Assembly (NCBI RefSeq): GCF_037975245.1
Contig: NC_092582.1
Location: forward strand, 26,538,077-26,602,076
DNA length: 64,000 nucleotides
Direction: 5' to 3'
Origin: Apostichopus japonicus
Lineage: Eukaryota; Echinodermata; Holothuroidea; Aspidochirotida; Stichopodidae
The notes beneath the pieces are model-generated. The model worked only from the letters and a program-made list of their open reading frames with translations, did not search any database and was not told the origin of the DNA. Position 1 is the stretch's first letter. Each line of letters opens with the position of its first letter. The translations under genes were made by a program, and so were the position numbers. Shown in pieces: positions 22,358-33,316 of the stretch.

Positions 22358-23144
22358 TTACAATATTTGCTGATGTTTCGGACTTTTGTCTTTCCCCAAG
22401 CATGTTGATGACGTCATGAGGCTTCCATTGTAGTTGTTATTTTTGAGAGCTCCCGTTCTTGACCTGCTCGCATATTTATGGTACCTCACATATGGATTGG
22501 GGGATGGATCTTTCTTCCACAACGACTTTGGTAGTACCATCTGCATGGCTGCCATTCGAAAATTAGCGTTTATGACGATATAAATGATAGTATTGAATAC
22601 GCTGTTGCTCATAGCCAAAGCTTCTACGAAGTAAAAAGTTGTAAAGAAATGAAGTGTTCGCTCGCCCTGAAAGGATGGCATAATGAAATCTCTGTTGATT
22701 GCGTAACCATGGAAAGGTGCCCAGCAGACAGCAAACAACGTCACGACTATTATCAACATTCGAATGGTACGTCGCTTTGTCTTCTCAACCACCATTTCTT
22801 GCTGTTGGGTCATGTGACCTCCTGGGACATTACGAAACCACAATTTCTTTGCGATACTGAAATAAACAAACATCATCAGGCCAAGAGGAATGATGAACTC
22901 CACAATGAATAAAAGAATTGTGTAAAATGACATCATGGTGTGGTTCGTCCAATGGGATTCCCAGCATGTGGTGAAGTTACCGATGATTTCACCCACATCA
23001 TTCCTTTCATACATCGTGGTAGTTACCGTGGTCGTGGCGGTTGGTATGGCAACCGTTAGGGAAACCACCCAAATAGTGCACACACAACATGTCAGGGTGC
23101 TTCGACTCATTCTCGGACGCAATGGATACATTATACTGGAATAC
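22358..23144 (-). CDS. Prokineticin-receptor-like GPCR, coding exon 2 (TM4 to C-terminus)
   Basis: This exon follows a good acceptor (TTTGCTTTTACAG) and opens with the third base of the Arg codon, so the join restores D143-R144-Y145. It encodes residues 145-405. Visible family-A landmarks: Trp169 and Pro178 in TM4; Cys204 in extracellular loop 2, the partner for Cys119; possible N-glycosylation at N200 and N211; Pro230 in TM5; CWAPF (284-288) in TM6; and AMSNSVFNTIIY in TM7. There NTIIY (328-332) replaces the usual NPxxY; a threonine at this place is also a feature of prokineticin receptors. The cytoplasmic tail of about 70 residues is rich in Ser, Lys and Asn. The exon ends in a stop at 22358. 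The likely role is a plasma-membrane peptide receptor coupled to G protein; the ligand is not known from sequence. Confidence 0.88.
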
Positions 23145-24566
23145 CTGTAAAAGCAAACAGAAAAACCTGTTATCAATCACGTGATCATGTCACATGTATG
23201 TATGATGTAACGGTGGTAATATTCAGTAATATAAATGTTTATATAACATATTCAAACCGATGCTGTGATGTGTAATGCATTATCCAATCAACGTTTAATC
23301 GACTTCAACCTTTTGGGAACCACGGACCGTTTACTATTTATAATATTGTGAATTTTATTTAAAGATGAATGCTAACACAGAACGACACTGCATAGCGACA
23401 CCGATACATCGATAGAATACCGGTATTTCACATAATATTGTGAATCTTATTTAAAGATGAATGCTAACATAGAACGACACTACATAGCGACACCGATACA
23501 TCGACAGAATACCGGTATTTCATTTGTAACACCGGCAATATATATATATATATATATAAATATACATATGGATCAGATGTAGCCATGTGTATGTTATTGT
23601 ATATTGAACTGTTTTGAAGTAGTTGAGATGCATTTAACCTGTTCTCTCATAGCCGATTAAACACATTGAATACTTTTATTACAGACCATTGAATAACTAG
23701 TGCCATATCGGTGACCCTGAGACTACAAACAAAGTCAAACAGAGTAAATTCTCTAAATCTGTTTTCTTACGGCGATGGATTCTTTCCCTGTCAACATCTC
23801 ATTATGAATTCATACAGTGTCTTGAACTACTTATAGAAGCAGATGCCTTGGGTTGAACGAGTCTGGTATTAATCTCAAAGATAACTATAAATTACCTAAT
23901 TAATCTGTCTTAAGTTTGAACCGCGAATATCTACGGATTTTTCATGTGTATTTTTTTTTTAATTTTGTTTGCATTTGCAATCTTTTGAAGCTTAGCATCA
24001 TCATTCCTGATGCGAGTTTGGTCATCAAAGTCATCTTTGGTTAAATGGTCGACTTTCAAATCACCAAAATGCAGCCATTTCAACGTACAATGAACTACTA
24101 TAAACGGGACATGTATTTTAATTCCCTATGGCAAGGTTATATTTATAATCGCATCCATTTTGTCAAATGATGCAACCATTGCGGCAAGATACAATAAACA
24201 ACTAGACACGTTCTGTTAAAGTAGTAAGTCATTTAATATGGTGATGCCGCCAATGCTTTGTATTCGAAAGGACCGTACTGTCTAATAGTGGCACAAAATC
24301 TGTTAGGTATACTAAAATGGTCACTAAAGCGTATACTTACAATATAATTGTCACACCCCATTTCACATAGTAGTAATACTCACACGTAAAAGACATATCG
24401 TAACTTTTTTTTTTCAAGTTTTCCATTTTTCTTGCATATTTGAAACTCAAGCCAAGAAATTATAATGATGTGAGTTTTTTTTTTACTTCAAATTGTTAGT
24501 ATCAATGACAACAGAAATTCAAGCCAAAATGCTGGCTGCATTTAAAATAGGTAATTTTGTTCCTAC
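23145..24566 (-). other. Intron of the GPCR gene, with internal duplications
   Basis: The 1422-bp intron begins GTAGGAAC after GACAG and ends GCTTTTACAG on the minus strand. It splits the Arg codon of the DRY motif after its second base. It contains a 92-bp tandem duplication at 23341-23524 and a TA run at about 23541-23558. Confidence 0.88.
23341..23524. repeat. 92-bp direct duplication inside the GPCR intron
   Basis: Two adjacent copies starting TAATATTGTGAAT at 23341 and 23433 differ at only a handful of positions. A short TA microsatellite follows. Confidence 0.9.
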
Positions 24567-24997
24567 CTGTCAAGCGCTATAAGCAGGAGGGAGTTTACAG
24601 ACACATAGAGTGAAGTCACAGATCCGTAGCCGACCATAACACACATAACACTTCCAAATGGCCAGGATTCCGCCATATAGTAGTAAAACTTGAAAGGTAT
24701 ACAAACAGCTGCAACGATGAAATCTGACAACGCGATGTTTCCGATCAGCAAGTTAGTAGTCGTACGCATGCGTTGAAAGCGGACGAGGGAGCAACAAAGT
24801 AAGAGATTACCTATACCACATATGGTGATTGCCATTGAGTACGACAGACCGAGGATAACTTTAGCAGCCACTGGTATGGGAACTTGTCCGCCGTCAGTCT
24901 TGTTCAAGAATGCATAATCATAATGGTAAATTTCATTGTATAACAGCGGAGCTGCAACGAAGTCTTGAGAACTCTCATAGCTCGACATTTCCCCCAT
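24567..24997 (-). CDS. Prokineticin-receptor-like GPCR, coding exon 1 (N-terminus to TM3)
   Basis: The exon encodes residues 1-144 (the last codon split) and ends at the donor GACAG|GTAGGA. It has no cleavable signal peptide; the N-terminus of about 45 residues is acidic and tyrosine-rich with an N-glycosylation site at N32 (NKT). TM1 carries Asn64 (GIGNLLL), TM2 carries Asp92 (NIALSDF), extracellular loop 1 has Trp112, TM3 starts with Cys119, and the exon stops inside DRY. RMRTTTNLLIGNIALSDF and LYVSVNSLLLIALDR are very close to the equivalent stretches of vertebrate prokineticin receptors, which also have an intron at this position. Total length 405 aa compares with roughly 385-395 in vertebrate PROKR1/2. 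Other peptide GPCRs such as neuropeptide Y or tachykinin types fit less well. The start at 24997 is the first ATG in frame; a second Met lies at residue 4. Confidence 0.88.
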
Positions 24998-25352
24998 AGT
25001 TTTATTCTGCTCTCTTTTGTGATATCTTCCAATAAAACAAATAAAATGTTGTAATAATCCACGTACTTCTTTAGGATTTTTTCCGATGTTTAATATTAAT
25101 TCAAGTACACTTCATTACATTTCTTTAACCAGGCCAAAGCGGATCGGAAAAAACAAACTTAGCCCGCGGTAAATTGACGTCGCGTCAAAGTGACCTTGTA
25201 TGTGAAGATGAATGGGTAAGTGACAACACCTTCCAGATAAGCTGTTTCATAAAAGTTAAATATGATAGAGCTTGCTCGAAGGAAGTCAATTTAAGACAGT
25301 AAATTGCTGAGATTATTGCAGGTGGAAAAACGTCTTAAAAGCAAAAGCTCGT

Positions 25353-25628
25353 CATAAATGTCTTATTACATAGATTCCCTCAGTCACTCAAGCAGTTTGA
25401 AGTCCTATAAAACACACCTTGCATAAATGTCTTATTACATAGATTCCCTCAGTCACTCAAGCAGTTCGAAGTCCTATAAAACACACCTTGCATAAATGTC
25501 TTATTACATAGATTCCCTCAGTCACTCAAGCAGTTTGAAGTCCTATAAAACACACCTTGCATAAATGTCTTATTACATAGATTCCCTCAGTCACTCAAGC
25601 AGTTTGAAGTCATATAAAACACACCTTG
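25353..25628. repeat. 69-bp tandem repeat, four copies, upstream of the GPCR
   Basis: CATAAATGTCTTATTACATA starts at 25353, 25422, 25491 and 25560; units are nearly identical. The array lies 360-630 bp upstream of the GPCR start codon, so it may overlap the promoter or the 5' UTR. Confidence 0.92.
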
Positions 25629-25694
25629 CTTCAAAATTCCACTCTGAATATGTCGATTTGTATATAAACGGTGAAATTCAGAATTTATTTGAGT

Positions 25695-25831
25695 AGAGAC
25701 TCCACGTCCATTAGTTAGTGATTTACTTCTCGTTTAGTGTTGTATGACGGTTTGTTGATGTAACGTGTCCCGGTAATAGTCGGCGGCATTGCGCGTCAGC
25801 AGACACATCTGAAAGTAGATTCTGTAGAAAC
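25695..25831 (-). other. Possible exon upstream of the GPCR (weak)
   Basis: On the minus strand a strong pyrimidine tract and acceptor (CTTCCTGTTTCTACAG) near 25832 is followed by sequence open in at least one frame, ending in a stop, with a weak donor GAGAA|GTAAAT further on. It might be a 5' UTR exon of the GPCR or an unrelated terminal exon. Neither peptide frame is recognisable. Confidence 0.2.
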
Positions 25832-26340
25832 AGGAAGAAAGAAAAAGTATTACTAAGTTTGTAAACCAAATGGCGAAAATGGCGTAACCACGTGCACGAT
25901 GAAGATAGTATTGTCTTGTTATAGAATATTGAAACACGAAAAAAAAAATTACATTGATTTTAAGAAGAGAATGCTGTGCAGCTCTTGGTAAACATTTACA
26001 ATTCCACTTCATTCGCTATGCAGATTATAGAAAACTCCATATATCTCGATACGGTGTAGTACTATGGAGTAAAAGTTTTAAGTAATCATAAAGAGAACAT
26101 TTACCGGGAAATTGTCAATGAATAAAAGAGCGAATAAATGATTTGTAAACTGGAGATTCGCAAAAATGGCCCGGTATTAAACATATATTATATATATATT
26201 ATTAAATAAATATTAAAGTTATTTTTACAAACTGAAATTGGTCGTCGTTCACACTTATGAGATAAGAGAGTATTGCGCAAATGAAAAGGTGTTGATAGAA
26301 GAATCAGGGAAGTAGATGAAGGGGGAGTGCGGCTGGTGGG

Positions 26341-26614
26341 AGGGCAGGGCAGGGCAGGGCAGGGCAGGGCAGGGCAGGGCAGGGCAGGGCAGGGCAGGGC
26401 AGGGCAGGGCAGGGCAGGGCAGGGCAGGGCAGGGCAGGGCAGGGCAGGGCAGGGCAGGGCAGGGCAGGGCAGGGCAGGGCAGGGCAGGGCAGGGCAGGGC
26501 AGGGCAGGGCAGGGCAGGGCAGGGCAGGGCAGGGCAGGGCAGGGCAGGGCAGGGCAGGGCAGGGCAGGGCAGGGCAGGGCAGGGCAGGGCAGGGCAGGGC
26601 AGGGCAGGGCAGGG
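26341..26614. repeat. Perfect pentanucleotide array (AGGGC)54
   Basis: Fifty-four uninterrupted copies of AGGGC run from 26341 to 26610 with no mismatch. The plus strand is a series of GGG triplets spaced by two bases, an ideal G-quadruplex pattern. All three minus frames read the same five-residue cycle (Pro-Ala-Leu-Pro-Cys), which is why three overlapping long open frames appear; they are artefacts of the pentamer. Confidence 0.98.
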
Positions 26615-27290
26615 ACGCAGATGAGCTGGGAGGACGAGGATGGGAGCGAAAGGAAGTGGATAGGACGGGAAGGAAGTGGATAGGAGGGGGAGAGAAGCGG
26701 ATAGGACGGGAAAGAAGTGGATAGGAGGGGGGAAGCGGATGAGAGGGGAGGGGAGCGGATCGGAGGGGAGGTAAGCGGATCGGGGGGGGGGAGGGAAGCG
26801 GATACTGAGGGAAAGAAGTCGATAGGAGGGGGAAGCGGATGGGAGGGCAGGGAAGTGGATAGGAATGGGAGGGAAGCGCATAGGAGGGGGAGGGAAGCGG
26901 ATAGGAGGGAAAAGAAGTCGATAGGAGGGGGTGATGAGCGGATCGGAGGGGAGGGAAGCGGATAGGAGGGGGATGGAAGCGCATAGGAGGGGAGGGAAGC
27001 CGATGGGAGGGGCGGGAAGTGGGGGAGGGAAGCGGATAGAGGGGGGGCGGATGGGAAGGGAGGGGGAGGGAAGCGGATGGAAGGGAAAGTGTGCGGATGA
27101 GGGTAGAAGGAAATCATTGGGCAGAGAGAGAAACCGATGGAAGGGGACGGGACAGGACGTGAGTGGATGGAGGCCTCTGGAAGGGGAGGCGGGTGAGGCC
27201 AGAGGGAAGCAGTCTGACAGAGCGGGAAGCCGAAGGGAATGAAGACAGGCGGGTGGGTTGGGAAGGAAACCGATGCATGGGAGGGGCATG
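26615..27290. repeat. Degenerate purine-rich minisatellite, ~18-20 bp unit
   Basis: Units of the type GGAGGGAAGCGGATAGGA recur about 35 times with insertions and substitutions, all strongly purine on the plus strand. The strand asymmetry continues that of the adjoining AGGGC array, so the two together form nearly 1 kb of G-rich strand. The proline/serine-rich minus-strand open frames come from this composition. Confidence 0.9.
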
Positions 27291-27571
27291 TTAATGGCTG
27301 ACAACATTGGGTAATAGAGAGGATATGGGAATAGTTGGTGAATACGGGTCAGTAATATTGTACGTACTTCCGTTATTTGATATTATGTTGCAAAAAACAA
27401 TAGTTTACTATATTAAGTCTAGCTATTATAAATTAGTTATACTTGTTCTGTATTCTGACATAGATATTGAACGAGATCAGCAAGAGTTTGTTTCATATTT
27501 AATCCTGTTCCAGGTAAGTTTTATTTACCCTGATGTTTTACAGGGATTACAAAGGTCATTAGTGTAGCGCC

Positions 27572-27828
27572 TCACTTCCGTATGTATGTATGTATGTATA
27601 TGTGATCTTCCCGCAAGCAGGAACTCGCGAAAGAAGCCATGGAGGCTTATAGACTCGCAAGCTGACCGAAGCCAATCTCTCGGCACACATCCATTTAACT
27701 TCCATGTCGGGAAGTTGTTATTGAACAACACCCTTGCCAGACGACACACCTTGCTGTCGGCGGGGAATCGAACCGGGGATCTCATGACTGGGAGACGCCG
27801 GCGTTAACCACTAGGCTATACACTCCGT
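27572..27828 (-). mobile_element. tRNA-derived SINE, copy 1
   Basis: Read on the minus strand, the head at about 27828 has an A-box-like TAGCCTAGTGGTTAACGCC and a B box GGTTCGATTCC. A central domain follows, including GGCTTCGGTCAGCTTGCGAG and CGCGAGTTCCTGCTTGC, then a simple tail of (TACA)n at 27577-27600. The same order of parts occurs in the copy at 39.56 kb. The head is not a working tRNA gene as far as I can see. Confidence 0.85.
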
Positions 27829-28059
27829 GAAAAGTAAACTAATGGCAAATCTTGCTGAAACTTAAACAAACTTTTTGTTCTGTTTTCCGTCTCAAATCAG
27901 TCTCATTTTGTGAGATATATGTTCGTAAATGAACTCTAGCATAAAAAAAAAAATAAAAAAAAGGTAAAAGACCAAAGTCTCGAGGAAATAAATCTTGAAA
28001 CGTCTAGCAATTTTCCAGTCTTAAAGTGTTGATGAAAATCGAAAATAGGATTAAAAATT

Positions 28060-28185
28060 TTAATCTATTACTTAAAGACTCTATTGGACGGGGGTTGGGG
28101 GATAATATTAATAAATAATATTAATTAATAATTTTTATCTATTAATTAAAGACTCTATTGGACGGGGGTTGGGGAATCATATTAA
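28060..28185. repeat. Direct duplication, ~70 bp
   Basis: The phrase AAAGACTCTATTGGACGGGG, then GTTGGGG, occurs at about 28074 and 28147 with AT-rich sequence between. A poly-A run of about 20 follows at 28221-28241. Confidence 0.8.
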
Positions 28186-29168
28186 TTTTGATATATTTAT
28201 CACTACCAATCACCAAATTACAAAAAAAAAAAAAAAAAAAAATACCAGTTGTCAGCATTAAATCCATCTATGCATAGCGTCCTCGCTATCTAGTTCATAT
28301 TCTCTGCGCATGTGCAAGCTAGCGGTCAAAAACAATTCGGGTGATCTGGCAGTTCTTGGAGTAATTTAAATTTGAATTTTTCAGATATGAGTAAACATCT
28401 CTTTTATGATCACCAGTATATTCCTACTGCCTTCACCTTCACCCTTACAGTAATGATCGTCCACGATTTCCATCAAATTTCCAATATTTTCTATACGATT
28501 AGCTCTATTTTTTCCTTACTTTATGAGCTTATGGTTCTAAACCTATGCAGGCATGTCTGTTATGACGTAGGCAAAGTAATTGATCATAAACACTAGCCTG
28601 CATCTTATGCAAATTGTCATTAATGATTTAAGTTTAGGTAGAGAGGGAGATGGATTCTGAAATAGCCTCAGGTTATGATGGATGGTGTATTTTCGATTGC
28701 TTGGAAAGATAGGTTTGCTTGAACGTTATAATATAACGTATTCTGCAGACAGTTTACGAGTTTGAGAAACTGTCTTATTAGGAGGGACCGGTGAATATCC
28801 GAGGGGATAAATCAATTCATGGTAAATAACCAAAATCAAAAAAGAAGAAGATGTTATGAACTCGATTGGCAGCGAGAATACAGAATCAGTCTGACTCAAG
28901 TATTTCTTCACTGGTAGAGATTCTGATCTTATTTGTGTTAACATGCAGAACATCTCACGTCATGAATTAGGCCTATGTGAGACGACTTCAATGATGCGAC
29001 ATTTTTATGGCTTGTCGCAATAAAAATAAATAGAAATGTCAAAACATGCACAGCAGTTGAGGTGCTTGCTGTTAATTATATTAATTCTGTCAAATCTTGA
29101 TCCCCACTTGAAACATCTTTGCAGTTTCAATATTTTAAGGCTGATTGGAATGACGTCATATTTCTGAT

Positions 29169-29255
29169 CAGGGTCCGCTTGCCGCAGATAGGGGATTAAT
29201 GGATTAGGTTACTAGTGCTTGCCGCAGATAGGGGATTAGTGGATTAGGTTTCTAG
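29169..29255. repeat. Direct duplication, ~43 bp
   Basis: CTTGCCGCAGATAGGGGATT and the following GGATTAGGTT.CTAGTG appear twice, at about 29170 and 29217. Confidence 0.85.
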
Positions 29256-29523
29256 TGTCGCTATCGCAGCACGACCGTGTTGAGTCTACATGTAACAGTA
29301 TCTCTTCTTAATGAATCTAACCTTTCAACCACTGTGATGTTTGTATTCAATATTTATTGTTAGGCAAGACGTGATCGTGTGTCTTTCAAGCACTATGGAA
29401 TCCACTGTGTATTGAAAATGTTGAGTTTTATGACTTATTTTAACATTTTCTGTTTAATGCATAGTACTTGTGTTCTATTTATTAGGTTGCTATCATAGTT
29501 TTGAATTGTTTTAGGCTACTATA

Positions 29524-29889
29524 CATTGGCGTAGGAAGGTACTTTTGAGTGGGGGGGCTGAAGACTGATGGCCGGCCTGGGGGAGGGGTCTAAGGGGAGG
29601 GGTGTCCCCCTCCCCTTTGGAATTTTTTTGCATTTCCAGGTGGCCTCAGATGCAATTTGGTGCAATATAGCACACTTCAACTCCCACTCCATTTTGTAAA
29701 GAATTTTGCATTTTCACCTGGCCTTAAATGCAATTTGGTGCTCCAAATGAGATTTTTTTCTCATTTGGAAATGAAAAAGGGGTTTTCTTACATGCGGAGC
29801 GGGGGGGCGGAATGATACTTCCGCCCCCCACATTTTTCACTGGGGGGGGGGCTGGCGCCCCCCCAGCCCCCCCGGTTCCTACGCCCTTG
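29524..29889. mobile_element. hAT MITE with 8-bp target duplication CTACTATA
   Basis: The left end reads CATTGGCGTAGGAA and the right end, reverse-complemented, CAAGGGCGTAGGAA, matching at 12 of 14 positions. CTACTATA flanks both sides exactly (29516-29523 and 29890-29897), the 8-bp length expected of hAT insertions. Inside are long G runs near both ends and repeated ATGCAATTTGGTGC phrases. No coding capacity; 366 bp. Confidence 0.9.
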
Positions 29890-29894
29890 CTACT

Positions 29895-29995
29895 ATAAAT
29901 AAGATCGTGGTCTATAAATAGGATCGTGGTCTATAATTAGGATCATAGTCTATAAATAGGATCATGAATCATGGTCTATAAATAGAATTGTTTCC
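29895..29995. repeat. ~18-bp tandem repeat beside the 29.5-kb MITE
   Basis: About five to six copies of CTATAAATAGGATCGTGGT and variants, beginning at the right target duplication of the MITE. Confidence 0.85.
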
Positions 29996-29999
29996 TAGA

Positions 30000-32018
30000 T
30001 ATACCAAATGTTTGATTCCTATAAGTAGAGCTGGGCTCTATTATTGCAATTGAGACCCATTAATAATCGCATAGAAAACATAGCAAACACGGCTTAAACG
30101 ATTCACCCTGCAAAAAGAAACAAAGCAATATGTGAATCCCCACGTCCCCTGTGTCCCCCACCCACCCCCCCCCTATAAAGATACTAGTTGCATATATGTT
30201 ACCAGCCGTAACAACGATAATGTACTATACCATTAAAGGCACTGAAGACTAGCCCCAAACCGCGTGCCGCCCTCTGAAAAAAAAGTTAACTTTCCGTTGC
30301 TTGCAAGTGAAGTTTTCTTCTTGTCGCTACAAAATGCAGACAGTAGCCTAATGAAACGTGATACCTTGTTATCTTTCATCTGGACCTGAGATCAGGAAGT
30401 TCCATAACAACTCCCTGCTGATATGTCAACCGCTGCTATGTACACTGTATTGTGGGTATTGACCGTAGCTGCATGTATTGACTGCATGTACACTAGTGTC
30501 AAATTACCGACTGTAGCAAGCTGTGTGTGTATTTACTGGGATCGATGGTGGTGTCTAACACTTCTGTTACACCTCAATCGAAACTAGGTCAGATCACCGG
30601 CATCAGACGTTTCTTTGTGCGCGAGTCTTCACTCCCTTTAAGGTAACACACGATATCGCACGCAACTGTCTACATAGAGATAATATGATTCTCCCATTAT
30701 AGTCCATCTCAAAAACACAACGATTCTTTACAGTCCGACTATCCCCTTTAAACAAAATAATGTGTAGCAACGTAGCCAGGAATAACAACGCTCACTTTGC
30801 TGGACCCAATCCCCCCCCCCCCCACCAACTCTCAAAGTAGGTAAGGTTACCCCATTAACCCCCAAACACAATAAATCAAGTTATAGAAAAGATTGACTGA
30901 AGTATGGCAAACTGGTGAACTCTACGATCAACAGAATCACACACACCGATGAGGAATTAATATTACACATATGCACCTGTAGCACCTGTACGAGATGCCT
31001 CATTGCGTAATCAATGACGTCATGCTTAAATTAAGTCTAGTGTCTGCTCGTCGGCGTCTACGTGGTTTCTATTTGCGGACAGTTTTTAATTTAAATGTGC
31101 AGGGTTGACTGAATGTGGGGGCGTGGTGTAACATCAAAAACCGAGACACGTACGTCACTTGTCCATGCTAGACAGGAAACTTTTCTCGTCGCTTGACGAA
31201 AAGCAAAGAAAACTCCATCTCAAGCCATTCTGTGGTAAGAGCTTTCCGTGTGTCAATCAAACTATTTCTCTTATATAGGCTTACGCAACCTTCGAAATGC
31301 AAAAACATAAGACTTTTATGGTCTCAAATGCATTTCAAATTTGTCAAGGACAAATGGTATTGATTGTTAGCCATGAGTACTCTGTATGTTGTAACATGAA
31401 ATCAAAGGAAAATGTTTTTATTGAGCTATTATTATTACTAAAACAATAGATTTAAATTGCCAATAAGGACGGCACTGAGGATCCGACGACATCACTAACT
31501 AAGCGGTAAAGAAGCATTCCAGAGATTTATCATATTTCTAAAGGTGAACCGGAATACGGTTATACACACATTACCAGCAACCAAATGTTTCTTGGACATG
31601 CCAAGCCTAACATTCTTCCTCAAGCCATCCTTTAATGGTATCCTAGCGATCTATTTATTGCCTGAAAAGTAGTGGAATGTGCATACCATGCAAATATATA
31701 TATAAAAGTTTGAACAATAAGAATTTTCTTAACTTCTTTATTTTTTAATTTAGTAATGAGCGCCCTCTATTTTGTTGTTGACATTTTTTTTGGTTTTACA
31801 CACTTTTGTACTTTAAACTGGTACTTTAAACTGATTATGCGCTGTTTGTTTTTCTAACTTTTCCAATCAATGATAGCAAAGTATCTACAAGCAAAGCAAA
31901 GCGACTTATTGAGTTTGTACATTTGATCGCAAAACGTCATCAATTTTGAAATAGTAATCTTTACACTACATTATGATATCAAAACGCGGTTGGCATCTTT
32001 ACTGGTGCACCGGGTGGG
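30000..32018. other. No confident gene; one C-run transposon fragment
   Basis: CAACGTAGCCAGGAATAAC at about 30769 followed by a C-run near 30809 is a single-ended fragment resembling the hAT MITE family. A short block near 31475-31540 resembles one at 51055-51110 (see findings). The rest is AT-rich with no recognisable exon. Confidence 0.45.
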
Positions 32019-33316
32019 GTGGAAGGGGCTGGAAGTAACGGCGGTGATGTGTGTTCAGTTCGTATCATAGGCCTACATATTCAACATACATAATGTAAGG
32101 GGTTGGAAGTAACGGCAGTGATGTGTTTTCAGTTCGTATCATAGGCCTACATATTCAACATACATAATGTAAGGGGTTGGAAGTAACGGCAGTGATGTGT
32201 GTTCAGTTCGTATCATAGGCCTACATATTCAACATACATAATGTAAGGGGTTGGAAGTAACGGCAGTGATGTGTGTTCAGTTCGTATCATAGGCCTACAT
32301 ATTCAACATACATAATGTAAGGGGTTGGAAGTAACGGCAGTGATGTGTGTTCAGTTCGTATCATAGGCCTACATATTCAACATACATAATGTAAGGGGCT
32401 GGAAGTAACGGCAGTGATGTGTGTTCAGTTCGTATCATAGGCCTACATATTTAACATACATAATGTAAGGGGTTGGAAGTAACGGCAGTGATGTGTGTTC
32501 AGTTCGTATCATAGGCCTACATATTCAACATACATAATGTAAGGGGTTGGAAGTAACGGCAGTGATGTGTGTTCAGTTCGTATCATAGGCCTACATATTC
32601 AACATACATAATGTAAGGGGTTGGAAGTAACGGCAGTGATGTGTGTTCAGTTCGTATCATAGGCCTACATATTCAACATACATAATGTAAGGGGTTGGAA
32701 GTAACGGCAGTGATGTGTGTTCAGTTCGTATCATAGGCCTACATATTCAACATACATAATGTAAGGGGTTGGAAGTAACGGCAGTGATGTGTGTTCAGTT
32801 CGTATCATAGGCCTACATATTTAACATACATAATGTAAGGGGTTGTAAGTAACGGCAGTGATGTGTGTTCAGTTCGTATCATAGGCCTACATATTTAACA
32901 TACATAATGTAAGGGGTTGGAAGTAACGGCAGTGATGTGTGTTCAGTTCGTATCATAGGCCTACATATTTAACATACATAATGTAAGGGGTTGGAAGTAA
33001 CGGCAGTGATGTGTGTTTAGTTCGTATCATAGGCCTACATATTCAACATACATAATGTAAGGGGTTGGAAGTAACGGCAGTGATGTGTGTTCAGTTCGTA
33101 TCATAGGCCTACATATTCAACATACATAATGTAAGGGGTTGTAAGTAACGGCAGTGATGTGTGTTCAGTTCGTATCATAGGCCTACATAGGGGTTGGAAG
33201 TAACGGCAGTGATGTGTGTTCAGTTCGTATCATAGGCCTACATAGGGGTTGGAAGTAACGGCAGTGATGTGTGTTCAGTTCGTATCATAGGCCTACATAT
33301 TCAACATACATAATGT
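32019..33316. repeat. 74-bp tandem array, about 18 units
   Basis: Units begin GGGGTTGGAAGTAACGGC and include CAGTTCGTATCATAGGCC and AACATACATAATGTAA. Starts at 32099, 32173 and 32247 give a 74-bp period. Units are almost identical; variants include CAACAT/TAACAT and GGAAG/GTAAG. Near the right end (about 33186-33245) two short units lack the ATTCAACATACATAATGTAA segment, showing a precise internal deletion that then spread to a neighbour. Confidence 0.96.

Noticed and set aside
26188-27307. Long proline-rich minus-strand open frames (up to 350 codons) with Pro-Ala-Leu-Pro-Cys repeats
   Set aside because: A 5-bp repeat reads as the same peptide cycle in every frame, and all three frames are open. 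Flanks are purine-rich minisatellite without start or splice context.
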